Shown one piece after another: positions 7,881 through 14,595 of a stretch of DNA of 24,105 bases; the first letter of the stretch is position 1; the number at the start of each line of letters is the position of its first letter. The notes under the pieces were generated by a model that was not told the origin of the DNA, did not search any database, and saw only the letters and a program-made list of their open reading frames with translations. A program made the position numbers and the translations under genes. Source of the stretch: Streptomyces sp. NRRL F-5630 (lineage in GTDB: Bacteria > Actinomycetota > Actinomycetes > Streptomycetales > Streptomycetaceae); NCBI RefSeq assembly GCF_000719475.1, contig NZ_JOGO01000081.1, positions 1 through 24,105 on the forward strand, in the 5' to 3' direction.

Positions 7881-8093
7881 CGCTATTCGCCTTTTCCGAT
7901 TCCCGCATCCCGGACCGGAGAACCCGATTGGAGGACGCCGCGAAAACCCCTGTCGACGGGCTCCCCTAATTCCCGCACCAAGATCACCGGAAATCGCCTC
8001 ACTGCCCCTTCCCCCCTTATCCGCAAGGGAATTGAAAGAGCGCAAGGCGCGCATTCCGGGGCCCGCTCCCCATTTGCAGTCGGCCGAATAGCG
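7881..8093. promoter_or_regulatory. Divergent kbpA/tetR promoter region with mirrored CGAATAGCG elements
   Basis: The nonamer CGAATAGCG occurs on the plus strand at 8085-8093, 29 nt before the TetR start codon, and on the minus strand at 7881-7889, 31 nt before the kbpA start codon. On the kbpA side the copy continues as TAGCGT, a good -10 hexamer. The region between them is less GC-rich than the surrounding genes, with several A/T runs (7885-8080). Whether the element is a promoter part, a TetR operator or chance is open. Confidence 0.35.
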
Positions 8094-8110
8094 CGACACG
8101 CCGGTCTCGG

Positions 8111-8116
8111 TAAGCT
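8111..8116 (+). promoter_or_regulatory. -10 element of a probable leaderless tetR transcript
   Basis: TAAGCT lies 6 nt before the ATG at 8123, which would place the transcription start at the start codon. No Shine-Dalgarno sequence is present (the 6 nt are GACGGT). No convincing -35 hexamer was found. Confidence 0.45.
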
Positions 8117-8122
8117 GACGGT

Positions 8123-8770
8123 ATGACAGCAAACGTACGCACCGTCGACGGCCGCGTGGCCGGAGAGCGCGGGCAGGCGACGCGTCAGAAGCTGCTCGAC
8201 TGCCTCAGCGAGATGCTCGGCTCATCGCCCTACCGCGATGTGAAGGTCATCGATGTGGCCCGCAAGGCGGGCACCTCTCCCGCCACCTTCTACCAGTACT
8301 TTCCCGACGTGGAAGGCGCTGTCCTGGAACTCGCCGACGAATTGGCGAGCGAGAGTTCCGGGCTTTCGGATTCCCTGGACGGCCGCAGCTGGACAGGAAA
8401 GACGGGCTGGCAGACCGCACAGGAGCTCGTGGACGCGTTCATGGACCTGTGGCGCAAGAACGAGGCGCTGCTGCGGGTCGTCGATCTCGGCGCGGCCGAG
8501 GGCGACAAGCGGTTCGGCAAACTGCGCGTGAAGATCCTCGGTTCCGCGCATTCCTCGCTCACGGCGGCGATCAAGGACCTCCAGTCGAAGGGCCGCGTCG
8601 ACAAGGACGTGAGTCCGGCGGCGACGGCGGGCGCCCTCGTCACGATGCTCGCGGGCGTCGCCTCGCACCAGAAGGGCCTCAGCTCCTGGGGCGCCAAGCA
8701 GGCCGAGATCCGGCCCGCGCTCTCTCAACTCGTCTACCTCGGCGTCACGGGCCGCAAGCCCACCCGCTGA
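8123..8770 (+). CDS. TetR-family transcriptional regulator
   Basis: The product has 215 residues. The N-terminal TetR helix-turn-helix domain lies at about 17-65 (TRQKLLDCLSEMLGSSPYRDVKVIDVARKAGTSPATFYQYFPDVEGAV, given here only as a position guide in parts: R-Q-K-L-L, then ARKAGTSPATFYQYF as recognition helix). The C-terminal part is a helical ligand-binding domain with KTGWQTAQELVDAFMDLW and a final GVTGRKPTR tail. Ligand and targets are unknown. It is divergent to kbpA, with 273 nt between the start codons, and the next gene downstream may be independent (149-nt gap). The start has a -10-like TAAGCT only 6 nt upstream and no ribosome site, so translation is probably leaderless. A TetR gene occupies the corresponding position beside kbpA in S. 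coelicolor as I recall it. Confidence 0.92.
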   Translation: MTANVRTVDGRVAGERGQATRQKLLDCLSEMLGSSPYRDVKVIDVARKAGTSPATFYQYFPDVEGAVLELADELASESSGLSDSLDGRSWTGKTGWQTAQELVDAFMDLWRKNEALLRVVDLGAAEGDKRFGKLRVKILGSAHSSLTAAIKDLQSKGRVDKDVSPAATAGALVTMLAGVASHQKGLSSWGAKQAEIRPALSQLVYLGVTGRKPTR

Positions 8771-8919
8771 CCACCGCACGGGGCGCTTCGCCCGGCCGGG
8801 CCGCTCGGACGGCCACCCTGACCGGCCGCGCGAGCCCGTCCCGGAGCCGGGACACGGCGGAGCGGGGTCTCCCGCACCCGCGCCGCTCCCACCGTTCCCC
8901 GTGCCGCACAATCGTCGTC

Positions 8920-9624
8920 ATGTCCGCCAGCGCACACGACGACGCCGTCGACCCAGGACCCGAGGCCTTCCGCGCCCTGCTCCACGAGCAGCGCGTCTGG
9001 GACCCCCGCCGCACCACGCTCCCCGCGCTCGACCCGGACCGTGTCCCCGGGCGCCCGCTGCCGCTCTTCCGCCAGTGGTTCGCTGAGGCGGCCGACGCGG
9101 GCCAGCCCGAGCCGCACGCGGTCCCCCTCGCGACGGCCGGGGCGGACGGTACCCCCGACGTCAGGATCGTCGTGCTGCACGGCGCCGAGGACCCCGGGGG
9201 CTTCTCCTTCGCGACGCACGCCGACAGCCGCAAGGGCCGCCAGCTCGGCGCCCGCCCGTACGCGGCGCTGTGCTTCTACTGGCCCGTGCTGGGCCGCCAG
9301 GTCCGGGTCCGGGGCCCGGTCGCCCCCGCCCCGCACGCGGAGGCGCTCGCGGACCTCCACGCCCACTCCCCCGGCGCCCTCGCCGCCGCCCTCACCGGCC
9401 GCCAGAGCGAACCCCTCGACTCGCCCGGCAGCCTCCGCACGGCGGCGGAGGCCGCCTGGACGCGCGCCCAGGAGGACCCGCGGGCGGACGCCCCGGACTG
9501 GACGCTCTACCACCTGGCCCCGGAGGAGATCGAGTTCTTCCAGGGCGAGCAGGCGAGGCGGCACGTGAGGGTGCGGTACACGCTCCACGCGGACGGGTGG
9601 GCTCGCGAACTGCTGTGGCCGTAG
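8920..9624 (+). CDS. Pyridoxamine 5'-phosphate oxidase-family flavoprotein
   Basis: The product has 234 residues and a split-barrel FMN-binding fold like PdxH, which oxidises pyridoxamine/pyridoxine phosphate to pyridoxal 5'-phosphate. Family-like landmarks are PDVRIVVLHG (about 83-92), FSFATHADSRKGRQLGARP (about 97-115), FYWPVLGRQVRVRGPV (about 120-135) and a C-terminal EIEFFQGEQARRHVRVRY block where PdxH proteins have the substrate-binding R-L-H-D-R motif; here it reads R-R-H-V-R, so the Asp is missing. It may be a true PdxH or a related flavin oxidase. The start ATG is the first in frame after the TetR gene; there is no Shine-Dalgarno sequence, and CACAAT ends 7 nt before it. Confidence 0.85.
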   Translation: MSASAHDDAVDPGPEAFRALLHEQRVWDPRRTTLPALDPDRVPGRPLPLFRQWFAEAADAGQPEPHAVPLATAGADGTPDVRIVVLHGAEDPGGFSFATHADSRKGRQLGARPYAALCFYWPVLGRQVRVRGPVAPAPHAEALADLHAHSPGALAAALTGRQSEPLDSPGSLRTAAEAAWTRAQEDPRADAPDWTLYHLAPEEIEFFQGEQARRHVRVRYTLHADGWARELLWP

Positions 9625-9693
9625 GGGGCGCGGCCGTGACCCGTTCGCAATCGCTTTCGCGGACTCACCGCCCCCAACGCCCGCCCCGGACAC

Positions 9694-9699
9694 TACTCT
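9694..9699 (+). promoter_or_regulatory. -10 element of a probable leaderless monooxygenase transcript
   Basis: TACTCT matches the TANNNT pattern and is followed by 7 nt (CCGGTAC) and then the ATG at 9707. No ribosome binding site is present. The -35 region is not recognisable. Confidence 0.45.
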
Positions 9700-9706
9700 C
9701 CGGTAC

Positions 9707-10861
9707 ATGCCCGAAGCCTCCACCGCCGCCGCGCACGCCCCCGTCTACGTCATCGGCGCGGGGCCCGGCGGGCTCGCGGTGGCGGCGGCGCTGCGCGGGC
9801 GCGGGGTGCCGGCCGTCGTGGTCGAGAAGGCCGACAAGGTCGGCAACTCCTGGCGCGGGCACTACGACCGGCTCCACCTCCACACCACACGCGCCTTCTC
9901 CTCGCTCCCCGGGCTGCGGATGCCGCGCCGCTTCGGGCGCTGGGTCGCCAGGGACGACGTCGTCGCGTACCTGGAGAAGTACGCCGAGTTCCACGAGCTG
10001 GACGTCCTGACGGGGGTCGCCGTCGAGCGTGTCGAGGCACTCCCCGAGGGCGGCGGCTGGCGGTTGCGGGCCGGGGGCGGGCGGGTGCTCGAAGGCCGCG
10101 CCGTCGTCGTCGCGACGGGCTTCAACCACACGCCCTACGTGCCGGAGTGGACCGGTATCGACTCCTTCGGGGGCGAGGTGCTGCACGCCGGTTCCTACCG
10201 CGCGCCGGAGCCCTTCCGGGGCAAGGACGTGCTCGTCGTCGGCGCCGGCAACACGGGCGCCGAGATCGCCGTCGACCTCGCCGAGGGCGGGGCCGCGCGC
10301 GTACGGCTCGCGGTGCGCACTCCCCCGTACATCCTGCGGCGTTCCACGCTCGGCTGGCCCGCGCAGCGCACCGGCATCCTGATCCGGCGGCTGCCGGTGA
10401 AGCTCGTCGACCTGCTCGCCGACCCGGTGTGCCGGCTCTCGGTGCCCGACCTCAGTGACAAGGGCCTGCCGCGGCCCCGTGGCGGGCTCCGCACCCGGGC
10501 CCGGCAGGGCGCGATACCCGTGCAGGACGTCGGGCTCGTCGACGCGGTGCGCGCCGGGTCGGTCGAACCGGTCGCCGCCGTCGAGGGGTTCGCGGACGGC
10601 GAGGTCGTGCTCGCGGACGGTTCACGCATACGGCCCGACGCGCTGATCGCCGCCACCGGCTACCGGCGCGGCCTCGAACCGCTCGTCGGCCACCTCGGCG
10701 TCCTGGACGCCGACGGGCGCCCCCGCGCGCACGGCGCGCGCACCGCGAAGCACGCGCCCGGTCTCTACTTCACCGGCTACACCAACCCGATCAGCGGGAC
10801 GCTCCGCGAACTGGCCCTGGACGCCGAGCGCATCGCGACGAGGATCGCCAAGTCCCGCTAA
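9707..10861 (+). CDS. NAD(P)/FAD-dependent monooxygenase-like oxidoreductase (FMO/YUC/CzcO type)
   Basis: The product has 384 residues with two Rossmann dinucleotide-binding motifs. The first is GAGPGG at about 18-23 in VIGAGPGGLAVAAAL (FAD); the second is GAGNTG at about 180-185 in VVGAGNTGAEIAVDLA (NADPH). Between them are a GNSWRGHYDRLHLHT block and ATGFNHTPYVPEW, and near the end ATGYRRGL and GLYFTGYTNPISGTLREL, all typical of flavin-containing and Baeyer-Villiger-like monooxygenases. The true FMO fingerprint F-x-G-x-x-x-H-x-x-x-[YF] is only loosely matched (around SFGGEVLHAGSYR, about 156-168). The substrate is unknown. It converges with the MFS gene 45 nt downstream, and its start appears leaderless. 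Confidence 0.88.
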   Translation: MPEASTAAAHAPVYVIGAGPGGLAVAAALRGRGVPAVVVEKADKVGNSWRGHYDRLHLHTTRAFSSLPGLRMPRRFGRWVARDDVVAYLEKYAEFHELDVLTGVAVERVEALPEGGGWRLRAGGGRVLEGRAVVVATGFNHTPYVPEWTGIDSFGGEVLHAGSYRAPEPFRGKDVLVVGAGNTGAEIAVDLAEGGAARVRLAVRTPPYILRRSTLGWPAQRTGILIRRLPVKLVDLLADPVCRLSVPDLSDKGLPRPRGGLRTRARQGAIPVQDVGLVDAVRAGSVEPVAAVEGFADGEVVLADGSRIRPDALIAATGYRRGLEPLVGHLGVLDADGRPRAHGARTAKHAPGLYFTGYTNPISGTLRELALDAERIATRIAKSR

Positions 10862-10865
10862 GGCT

Positions 10866-10885
10866 TGCCCCCTTCCGGCCGGGCA
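10866..10885. terminator. Weak hairpin between convergent monooxygenase and MFS genes
   Basis: TGCCC (10866-10870) and GGGCA (10881-10885) can pair over 5 bp around a 10-nt loop in the 45-nt space between two convergent stop codons. The stem is short, so the assignment is tentative. Confidence 0.25.
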
Positions 10886-10906
10886 CGCCTTCCTCGGCGG
10901 CGCGCG

Positions 10907-12196
10907 TCACTCCCGCGCCGCCCGCAGCGCCAGGACCATCAGCGTGGCGCCCGCGCACAGGCCGCCCGACGCCAGCCACACCACGTCGTACGAGCCGAAC
11001 GCGTCCCGCGCGACCCCGCCCAGCCACGCGACCAGCGCCGCCCCGAGCTGGTGCGCGGCGAGGACCCAGCCGAAGACGATCGCGCTGTCCTCGCCGTAGT
11101 GCTCCCGGCACAGCGCGACGGTCGGCGGGACCGTGGCCACCCAGTCGAGGCCGTAGAAGACGATGAAGAGCAGCATCGGGGGCTCGTCCCACGCGCGCAG
11201 CAGGAGCGGGAGGAAGAGCAGGGACAGTCCGCGCAGCGAGTAGTAGACCGCGAGCAGGCGGCGGGCCGGGAAGCGGTCGCTCAGCCAGCCGGAGGCCACC
11301 GTCCCGACGACGTCGAAGAGGCCGATCACCGCGAGCAGCGAGGCCGCGCCCGTCACCGGCATCCCGTGGTCGTGCGCGGCTGGCACGAAGTGCGTCTTGA
11401 CGAGGCCGTTCGTCGAGGCCCCGCAGATCGCGAAGGACCCGGCGAGCAGCCAGAACGGGCCGGTGCGGGCGGCCCGTACGAGGACCGTCACCGCGCGCCG
11501 CGCCGCGCCCACGGCGGGCGGCGGCTTCGGTACGAACTCCCGGGCCCCGTACGGCGAGAGCCCCACGTCCGCCGGGTGGTCGCGCAGCAGCAGCCAGACG
11601 AGCGGGACGACGGCGGCGGCCGTGAGCGCCACCGTGACCGACGCCGGGCGCCAGCCGTGGTGCTCGATCATCCAGGAGAGGAAGGGGAGGAAGACGAGCT
11701 GGCCCGAGGCGCCCGCCGCCGTGAGGATGCCCGTGACGAGGCCGCGCCGGGCGACGAACCAGCGGTAGGTGACCGTCGCGGCGAAGGCCAGGGCCATCGA
11801 GCCGCTGCCGAGACCGACCAGCACGCCCCAGTACAGGACGAGTTGCCAGGAGGTCGTCATGGTCACGGTGAGCGCCGAGCCGCCCGCGATGACGAGCAGC
11901 GCGAGCGCCACGACCCTGCGGATGCCGAAGCGGTCCATGAGCGCGGCGGCGAACGGCGCGGTGAGCCCGTAGAGGGCGAGATTGACCGAGACGGCGAAGC
12001 CGATCGTGCCGCGCGACCACCCGAACTCGCCGTGCAGCGGGTCGATGAGCAGCCCGGGGACCGACATGAAGGCGGCGGCCCCGACGATCGTCACGAAGGT
12101 GACGGCGGCGACCCACCACGCCCGGTGCACCCGGGGGGACGGGCGCCCTGACCCGCGGGGCGGTTCGGGCGGCGCGAGGTCCTCTGTCTGCGTCAT
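10907..12196 (-). CDS. Major facilitator superfamily transporter
   Basis: The product has 429 residues with about twelve hydrophobic helices, starting with AWWVAAVTFVTIVGAAAFMSVPGLLI (about 25-50, cited in part: WVAAVTFVTIVGAAAFM). An MFS loop signature ALMDRFGIRRVVALALLVIAGG-like segment (D-R-F-G-I-R-R) follows the second helix and a second SDRFPARR loop occurs in the second half. The overall pattern, with an N-terminal G-x-L-I-D-P-L-H-G-E-F-G-W-S-R region, resembles oxalate/formate- and monocarboxylate-type antiporters. The substrate cannot be told. The start at 12196 is the first ATG before the conserved part; upstream ATG 12232 and GTG 12247 would add a basic leader and run into the promoter of the divergent AraC gene. 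No clear ribosome site precedes 12196. The divergent GlxA-type regulator may control it. Confidence 0.88.
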   Translation of the reverse strand: MTQTEDLAPPEPPRGSGRPSPRVHRAWWVAAVTFVTIVGAAAFMSVPGLLIDPLHGEFGWSRGTIGFAVSVNLALYGLTAPFAAALMDRFGIRRVVALALLVIAGGSALTVTMTTSWQLVLYWGVLVGLGSGSMALAFAATVTYRWFVARRGLVTGILTAAGASGQLVFLPFLSWMIEHHGWRPASVTVALTAAAVVPLVWLLLRDHPADVGLSPYGAREFVPKPPPAVGAARRAVTVLVRAARTGPFWLLAGSFAICGASTNGLVKTHFVPAAHDHGMPVTGAASLLAVIGLFDVVGTVASGWLSDRFPARRLLAVYYSLRGLSLLFLPLLLRAWDEPPMLLFIVFYGLDWVATVPPTVALCREHYGEDSAIVFGWVLAAHQLGAALVAWLGGVARDAFGSYDVVWLASGGLCAGATLMVLALRAARE

Positions 12197-12231
12197 GCGG
12201 CCAGCATCGCGTGGGCGCGCGCCGGGAACCA

Positions 12232-12260
12232 TTGGCCCGAGGGACACCCTTCGCTAGGAT
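12232..12260 (+). promoter_or_regulatory. Leaderless sigma-HrdB-like promoter of the AraC-family gene
   Basis: TTGGCC (12232-12237) and TAGGAT (12255-12260) are separated by 17 nt and followed by 6 nt (CGGGCC) before the ATG at 12267. This is the expected geometry of a housekeeping actinomycete promoter whose transcript starts at the A of the start codon. There is no Shine-Dalgarno sequence. The element overlaps the upstream side of the divergent MFS gene. Confidence 0.7.
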
Positions 12261-12266
12261 CGGGCC

Positions 12267-13397
12267 ATGCGCAGCACGCCCGGCGCCCCTCGCCCGCACC
12301 GCGTCGTCGTCCTGGCACTCGACGGCGTCCTGCCCTTCGAACTCGGCATCCCGCAGCGGATCTTCGGCCGCGCGAAGGACGCGGGCGGCGCCCCGCTCTA
12401 CGAGGTCGTGACGTGCTCCGTGCGGCCGCCGGGCGAGGTCCGCGCCGAGGCGGACTTCACGCTCCTGGTCGCCCACGGCCCCGAGGCCCTCGCGACCGCC
12501 GACACCGTGCTGATCCCCGCGAGCCACGAACTGGGACCGGTGTACGAGGAGGGCCGTCTCACCCCCGGGCTCAGCGCGGCGCTCGGCCTCGTACGCCCCG
12601 GCGCGCGCCTCATGTCGATCTGCACGGGCGGCTTCGTGCTCGCCGCCGCCGGGCTCCTCGACGGCCGCCCCGCCGCCATGCACTGGAGTTCGGCGGCGCG
12701 CTTCCAGCGCCTCTTCCCGCGCGTCGCCGTCGACGCGGACGTCCTCTTCGTCGACGACGGGGACGTGCTCACCTCGGCGGGCGTCGCGGCCGGGATCGAC
12801 CTGTGCCTGCACGTCGTGCGGCGCGACCACGGCGCGGCCGTCGCCGCCGCCGTCGCCCGGCACACCGTCGTTCCGCCCTACCGCGAGGGCGGGCAGGCGC
12901 AGTTCATCGAACGGCCGGTGCCCGCCGCGCGCGGCGATTCGACGGCACCGGCCCGCGCCTGGGCCCTGGAGCGGCTGCACGAACCGCTGCCGCTGCACCG
13001 GCTCGCGGCCGGGGTCGCGATGTCGGTGCGCACCTTCACGCGCCGTTTCCGCGAGGAGACCGGCGAGAGCCCCGGCGCGTGGCTGACCCGGCAGCGCGTC
13101 GAGCAGGCCCGCTACCTCCTGGAGACGACCGCGCTGCCGATGGAACGGGTCGCCGCCTCCTGCGGGTTCGGGAGCGCGCAGTCCCTGCGGCAGCACCTGC
13201 GCGCCACGCTCGGCGTCACCCCGACCGCGTACCGCCGCACCTTCCGGGGCGGCGGCGCGGGCGGCGGCGGTACGGGCGGCGGCGGGTCGGTCACCGGCGG
13301 CGCGGGCGGCGGCCCGGCCGGGGGCGCTCAGGCCGAGGAGCGTCCACAGCCCGCGGACAGGGCGCGGGCCGCGAGCAGGCAGGCGGCGGGGGCCTGA
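12267..13397 (+). CDS. GlxA-type AraC-family regulator (DJ-1/PfpI domain + HTH)
   Basis: The product has 376 residues. Residues about 11-180 form a DJ-1/PfpI class-I amidotransferase-like domain with VLALDGVLPFELGIP and the nucleophile-elbow region SICTGGFVLAAAGLLDGR, where Cys119 sits at the usual place. Residues about 225-325 form a double helix-turn-helix AraC domain (SVRTFTRRFREETGESPGAWL, split here as SVRTFTRRFREETGE and SPGAWL, then VAASCGFGSAQSLRQHLRATLG and TPTAYRRTF). The last 50 residues are a glycine/alanine-rich low-complexity tail not typical of the family. That tail overlaps the 3' end of the convergent ATP-binding protein gene by 70 bp. The gene is divergent to the MFS transporter, a common regulator/transporter pairing, and starts with a leaderless promoter. 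Confidence 0.9.
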   Translation: MRSTPGAPRPHRVVVLALDGVLPFELGIPQRIFGRAKDAGGAPLYEVVTCSVRPPGEVRAEADFTLLVAHGPEALATADTVLIPASHELGPVYEEGRLTPGLSAALGLVRPGARLMSICTGGFVLAAAGLLDGRPAAMHWSSAARFQRLFPRVAVDADVLFVDDGDVLTSAGVAAGIDLCLHVVRRDHGAAVAAAVARHTVVPPYREGGQAQFIERPVPAARGDSTAPARAWALERLHEPLPLHRLAAGVAMSVRTFTRRFREETGESPGAWLTRQRVEQARYLLETTALPMERVAASCGFGSAQSLRQHLRATLGVTPTAYRRTFRGGGAGGGGTGGGGSVTGGAGGGPAGGAQAEERPQPADRARAASRQAAGA

Positions 13398-13795
13398 CGG
13401 TCCACCTCGCACCAGATGCTCTTCCCGGCCCGCGCCGGGCTCCAGCCCCAGCGGTCCGCGAGGCACTCGACGAGTTCCAGGCCGCGCCCGTTGGTGTCCG
13501 CCTCGGCGGCGTGCCGCGGCCGCGGGGCGCGCGGCGACTCGTCGCAGACCTCGACCCGTACCGTGCTGACCGCGGGCCGCGGGACGTCCGGCAGGCACAT
13601 GCGCAGCAGCGCCGGGCGGCCCGTGTGGACGACGGCGTTCGTGACGAGTTCGGAGACGAGCAGGAGAAGGGTCTCGGCGACCGGCTCGTCCGCCCCTATG
13701 CCCGAACCGGCGAGCCGGGAGCGCACCCATCTGCGGGCACGGCCCACCTCGGCGGGATCGGGACCGATTTCGAGCTGCACCTCAAGCACCTGCAC
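13328..13795 (-). CDS. RsbW/SpoIIAB-like ATP-binding anti-sigma regulatory protein
   Basis: The product has 155 residues and is a single HATPase_c_2 (GHKL) domain. The N-box is ELVTNAVVHTG (49-59), with Glu49 and Asn53 expected to hold Mg-ATP; the G1 region is VCDESPRAP (about 90), where the classical D-x-G is replaced as in many Streptomyces paralogues; the G2 region is NGRGLELVECLADRWG (about 107-122), and GKSIWCEV closes the fold. Such proteins bind a sigma factor or phosphorylate a STAS antagonist. A STAS gene lies 425 nt upstream on the same strand and a sigma-factor gene beyond it, so a partner-switching pair is plausible though not proved. The start is GTG at 13795; a weak GGTGTGAG precedes it. 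The C-terminal 23 codons overlap the convergent AraC gene. Confidence 0.88.
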   Translation of the reverse strand: MQVLEVQLEIGPDPAEVGRARRWVRSRLAGSGIGADEPVAETLLLLVSELVTNAVVHTGRPALLRMCLPDVPRPAVSTVRVEVCDESPRAPRPRHAAEADTNGRGLELVECLADRWGWSPARAGKSIWCEVDRQAPAACLLAARALSAGCGRSSA

Positions 13796-13848
13796 CGCTC
13801 ACACCATCCGAACCGGCGGGCGCGGGGTCCGCCGCCGCTGGGCACTGT

Positions 13849-13867
13849 GGATCACCGACCGTGATCC
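13849..13867. promoter_or_regulatory. Perfect 7-bp inverted repeat, possible operator
   Basis: GGATCAC and GTGATCC flank a 5-nt CGACC spacer. The site lies 54 nt upstream of the ATP-binding protein start codon, within the likely promoter or leader. It could bind a dimeric regulator or form a small hairpin in the mRNA leader. Confidence 0.45.
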
Positions 13868-13886
13868 CGGGGAGAGACAGCATGAT

Positions 13887-13899
13887 TGACGTTCCGTCA
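13887..13899. promoter_or_regulatory. TGACG-TTC-CGTCA inverted repeat
   Basis: Two perfect 5-bp arms around TTC, 92 nt upstream of the ATP-binding protein start. On the plus strand it overlaps TTGACG (13886-13891), a -35-like hexamer without a matching -10. A dimer-binding site is possible; support is only the symmetry. Confidence 0.3.
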
Positions 13900-14220
13900 C
13901 CCCAACAAGCGCTTCGGGCATATTCCCGCGCGAAGGAGTACGTCTAAGGCATACTGTGCGACGCGCGGCGCGGGGAGTCGAACAGGGCGCCGCGCCGGTC
14001 CGCCCTGCTCGGCCCACCAGGGGCCCCCGTACCACTCGCATTGCACCGAAGGTACCGGAGCGGGCACCCGAAGCCACTCCGCGACGACACAGCGTGAGCA
14101 CGCCCGCTCCATCCCCGCAGGACACGGCCCCGAAGCGCGCAGGTGTTCACCAGGTGACGGGCGCGTGGCGCGCCGGGCCGCCGGAGGGAGGCCCGGGGCA
14201 GGCGCGGGGACCGGGCCGGC

Positions 14221-14595
14221 TCACGCCGTGAGCGGGCTCACGTCCTCCAGGAGCGCCGCCCGGACGTCCGGGTACACCTCGAAGAGCCGCCGCACGCCCA
14301 GCGCCGCGAGCACCCGGTTCACGTGCGACCCGTCCTCGGCCCCCCGCGCCGGCAGCACGATCCGCAGGCGGCCGTGGCAGGACCGCATGAGCCGCCGCGC
14401 GGCGATGAGCACGCCGACCCCGCTCGAATCGCAGAAGTGGACCTCGGAGAGATCCAGCACGACGCTGTGGCGCCCGCGCGCCACCGCGTCGTGCACCCGC
14501 TGCCGCACGGACGGCGAGGAGACGAGATCCATCTCTCCCGCGACGCGCAGCACGGCCCAGCCGTCCCGCTCCTCGTCGGTGACCTGGAATTCCAC
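14221..14595 (-). CDS. STAS-domain anti-sigma factor antagonist (RsbV/BldG-like)
   Basis: The product has 124 residues, a single STAS domain. It starts MEFQVTDEERDGWAVLRVAG and carries the phosphorylation motif FCDSSGVGVL (54-63), where Ser57 or Ser58 is the expected kinase target. In partner switching, the unphosphorylated form binds an RsbW-type kinase and frees the sigma factor. The likely partner in this window is the ATP-binding protein encoded 425 nt downstream on the same strand; the ECF-like sigma factor gene starts divergently 408 nt away. The GTG start at 14595 has GGAAGG with 8 nt spacing. Confidence 0.9.
   Translation of the reverse strand: MEFQVTDEERDGWAVLRVAGEMDLVSSPSVRQRVHDAVARGRHSVVLDLSEVHFCDSSGVGVLIAARRLMRSCHGRLRIVLPARGAEDGSHVNRVLAALGVRRLFEVYPDVRAALLEDVSPLTA

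Larger units (their letters stand above)
13796..14220. other. Intergenic region with inverted repeats upstream of the ATP-binding protein gene
   Basis: No gene is supported. The portion 13848-13960 is less GC-rich than its surroundings and holds two inverted repeats (13849-13867 and 13887-13899), listed separately, so it is probably the promoter region of the minus-strand ATP-binding protein gene. A 71-codon minus frame (13897-14112, with a TTA codon) and a 91-codon plus frame (13956-14231) exist, but both have uneven third-position GC and no clear ribosome site. Confidence 0.5.

Noticed and set aside
4769..7969. Very long plus-strand open frame (over 1000 codons) opposite afsK and kbpA
   Set aside because: It is the antisense shadow of two clearly recognised genes; its product is Arg/Gly/Ala-rich without any motif. 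Long shadows are normal at this GC content.
10791..13730. Long minus-strand frame across the MFS and AraC genes
   Set aside because: It is a shadow in a different phase; the MFS and AraC frames carry real helices and motifs.
13897..14112. Minus-strand 71-codon frame upstream of the ATP-binding protein gene, with four Cys and a TTA codon
   Set aside because: Third-position GC is well below that of the neighbouring genes and the ribosome site is poor; the inverted repeats lie immediately downstream of it. It could be a small bldA-dependent gene but evidence is too weak.
13956..14231. Plus-strand 91-codon frame overlapping the end of the STAS gene
   Set aside because: The product is rich in Arg, Pro and Ala like most shadow frames, and it would overlap STAS in antisense.
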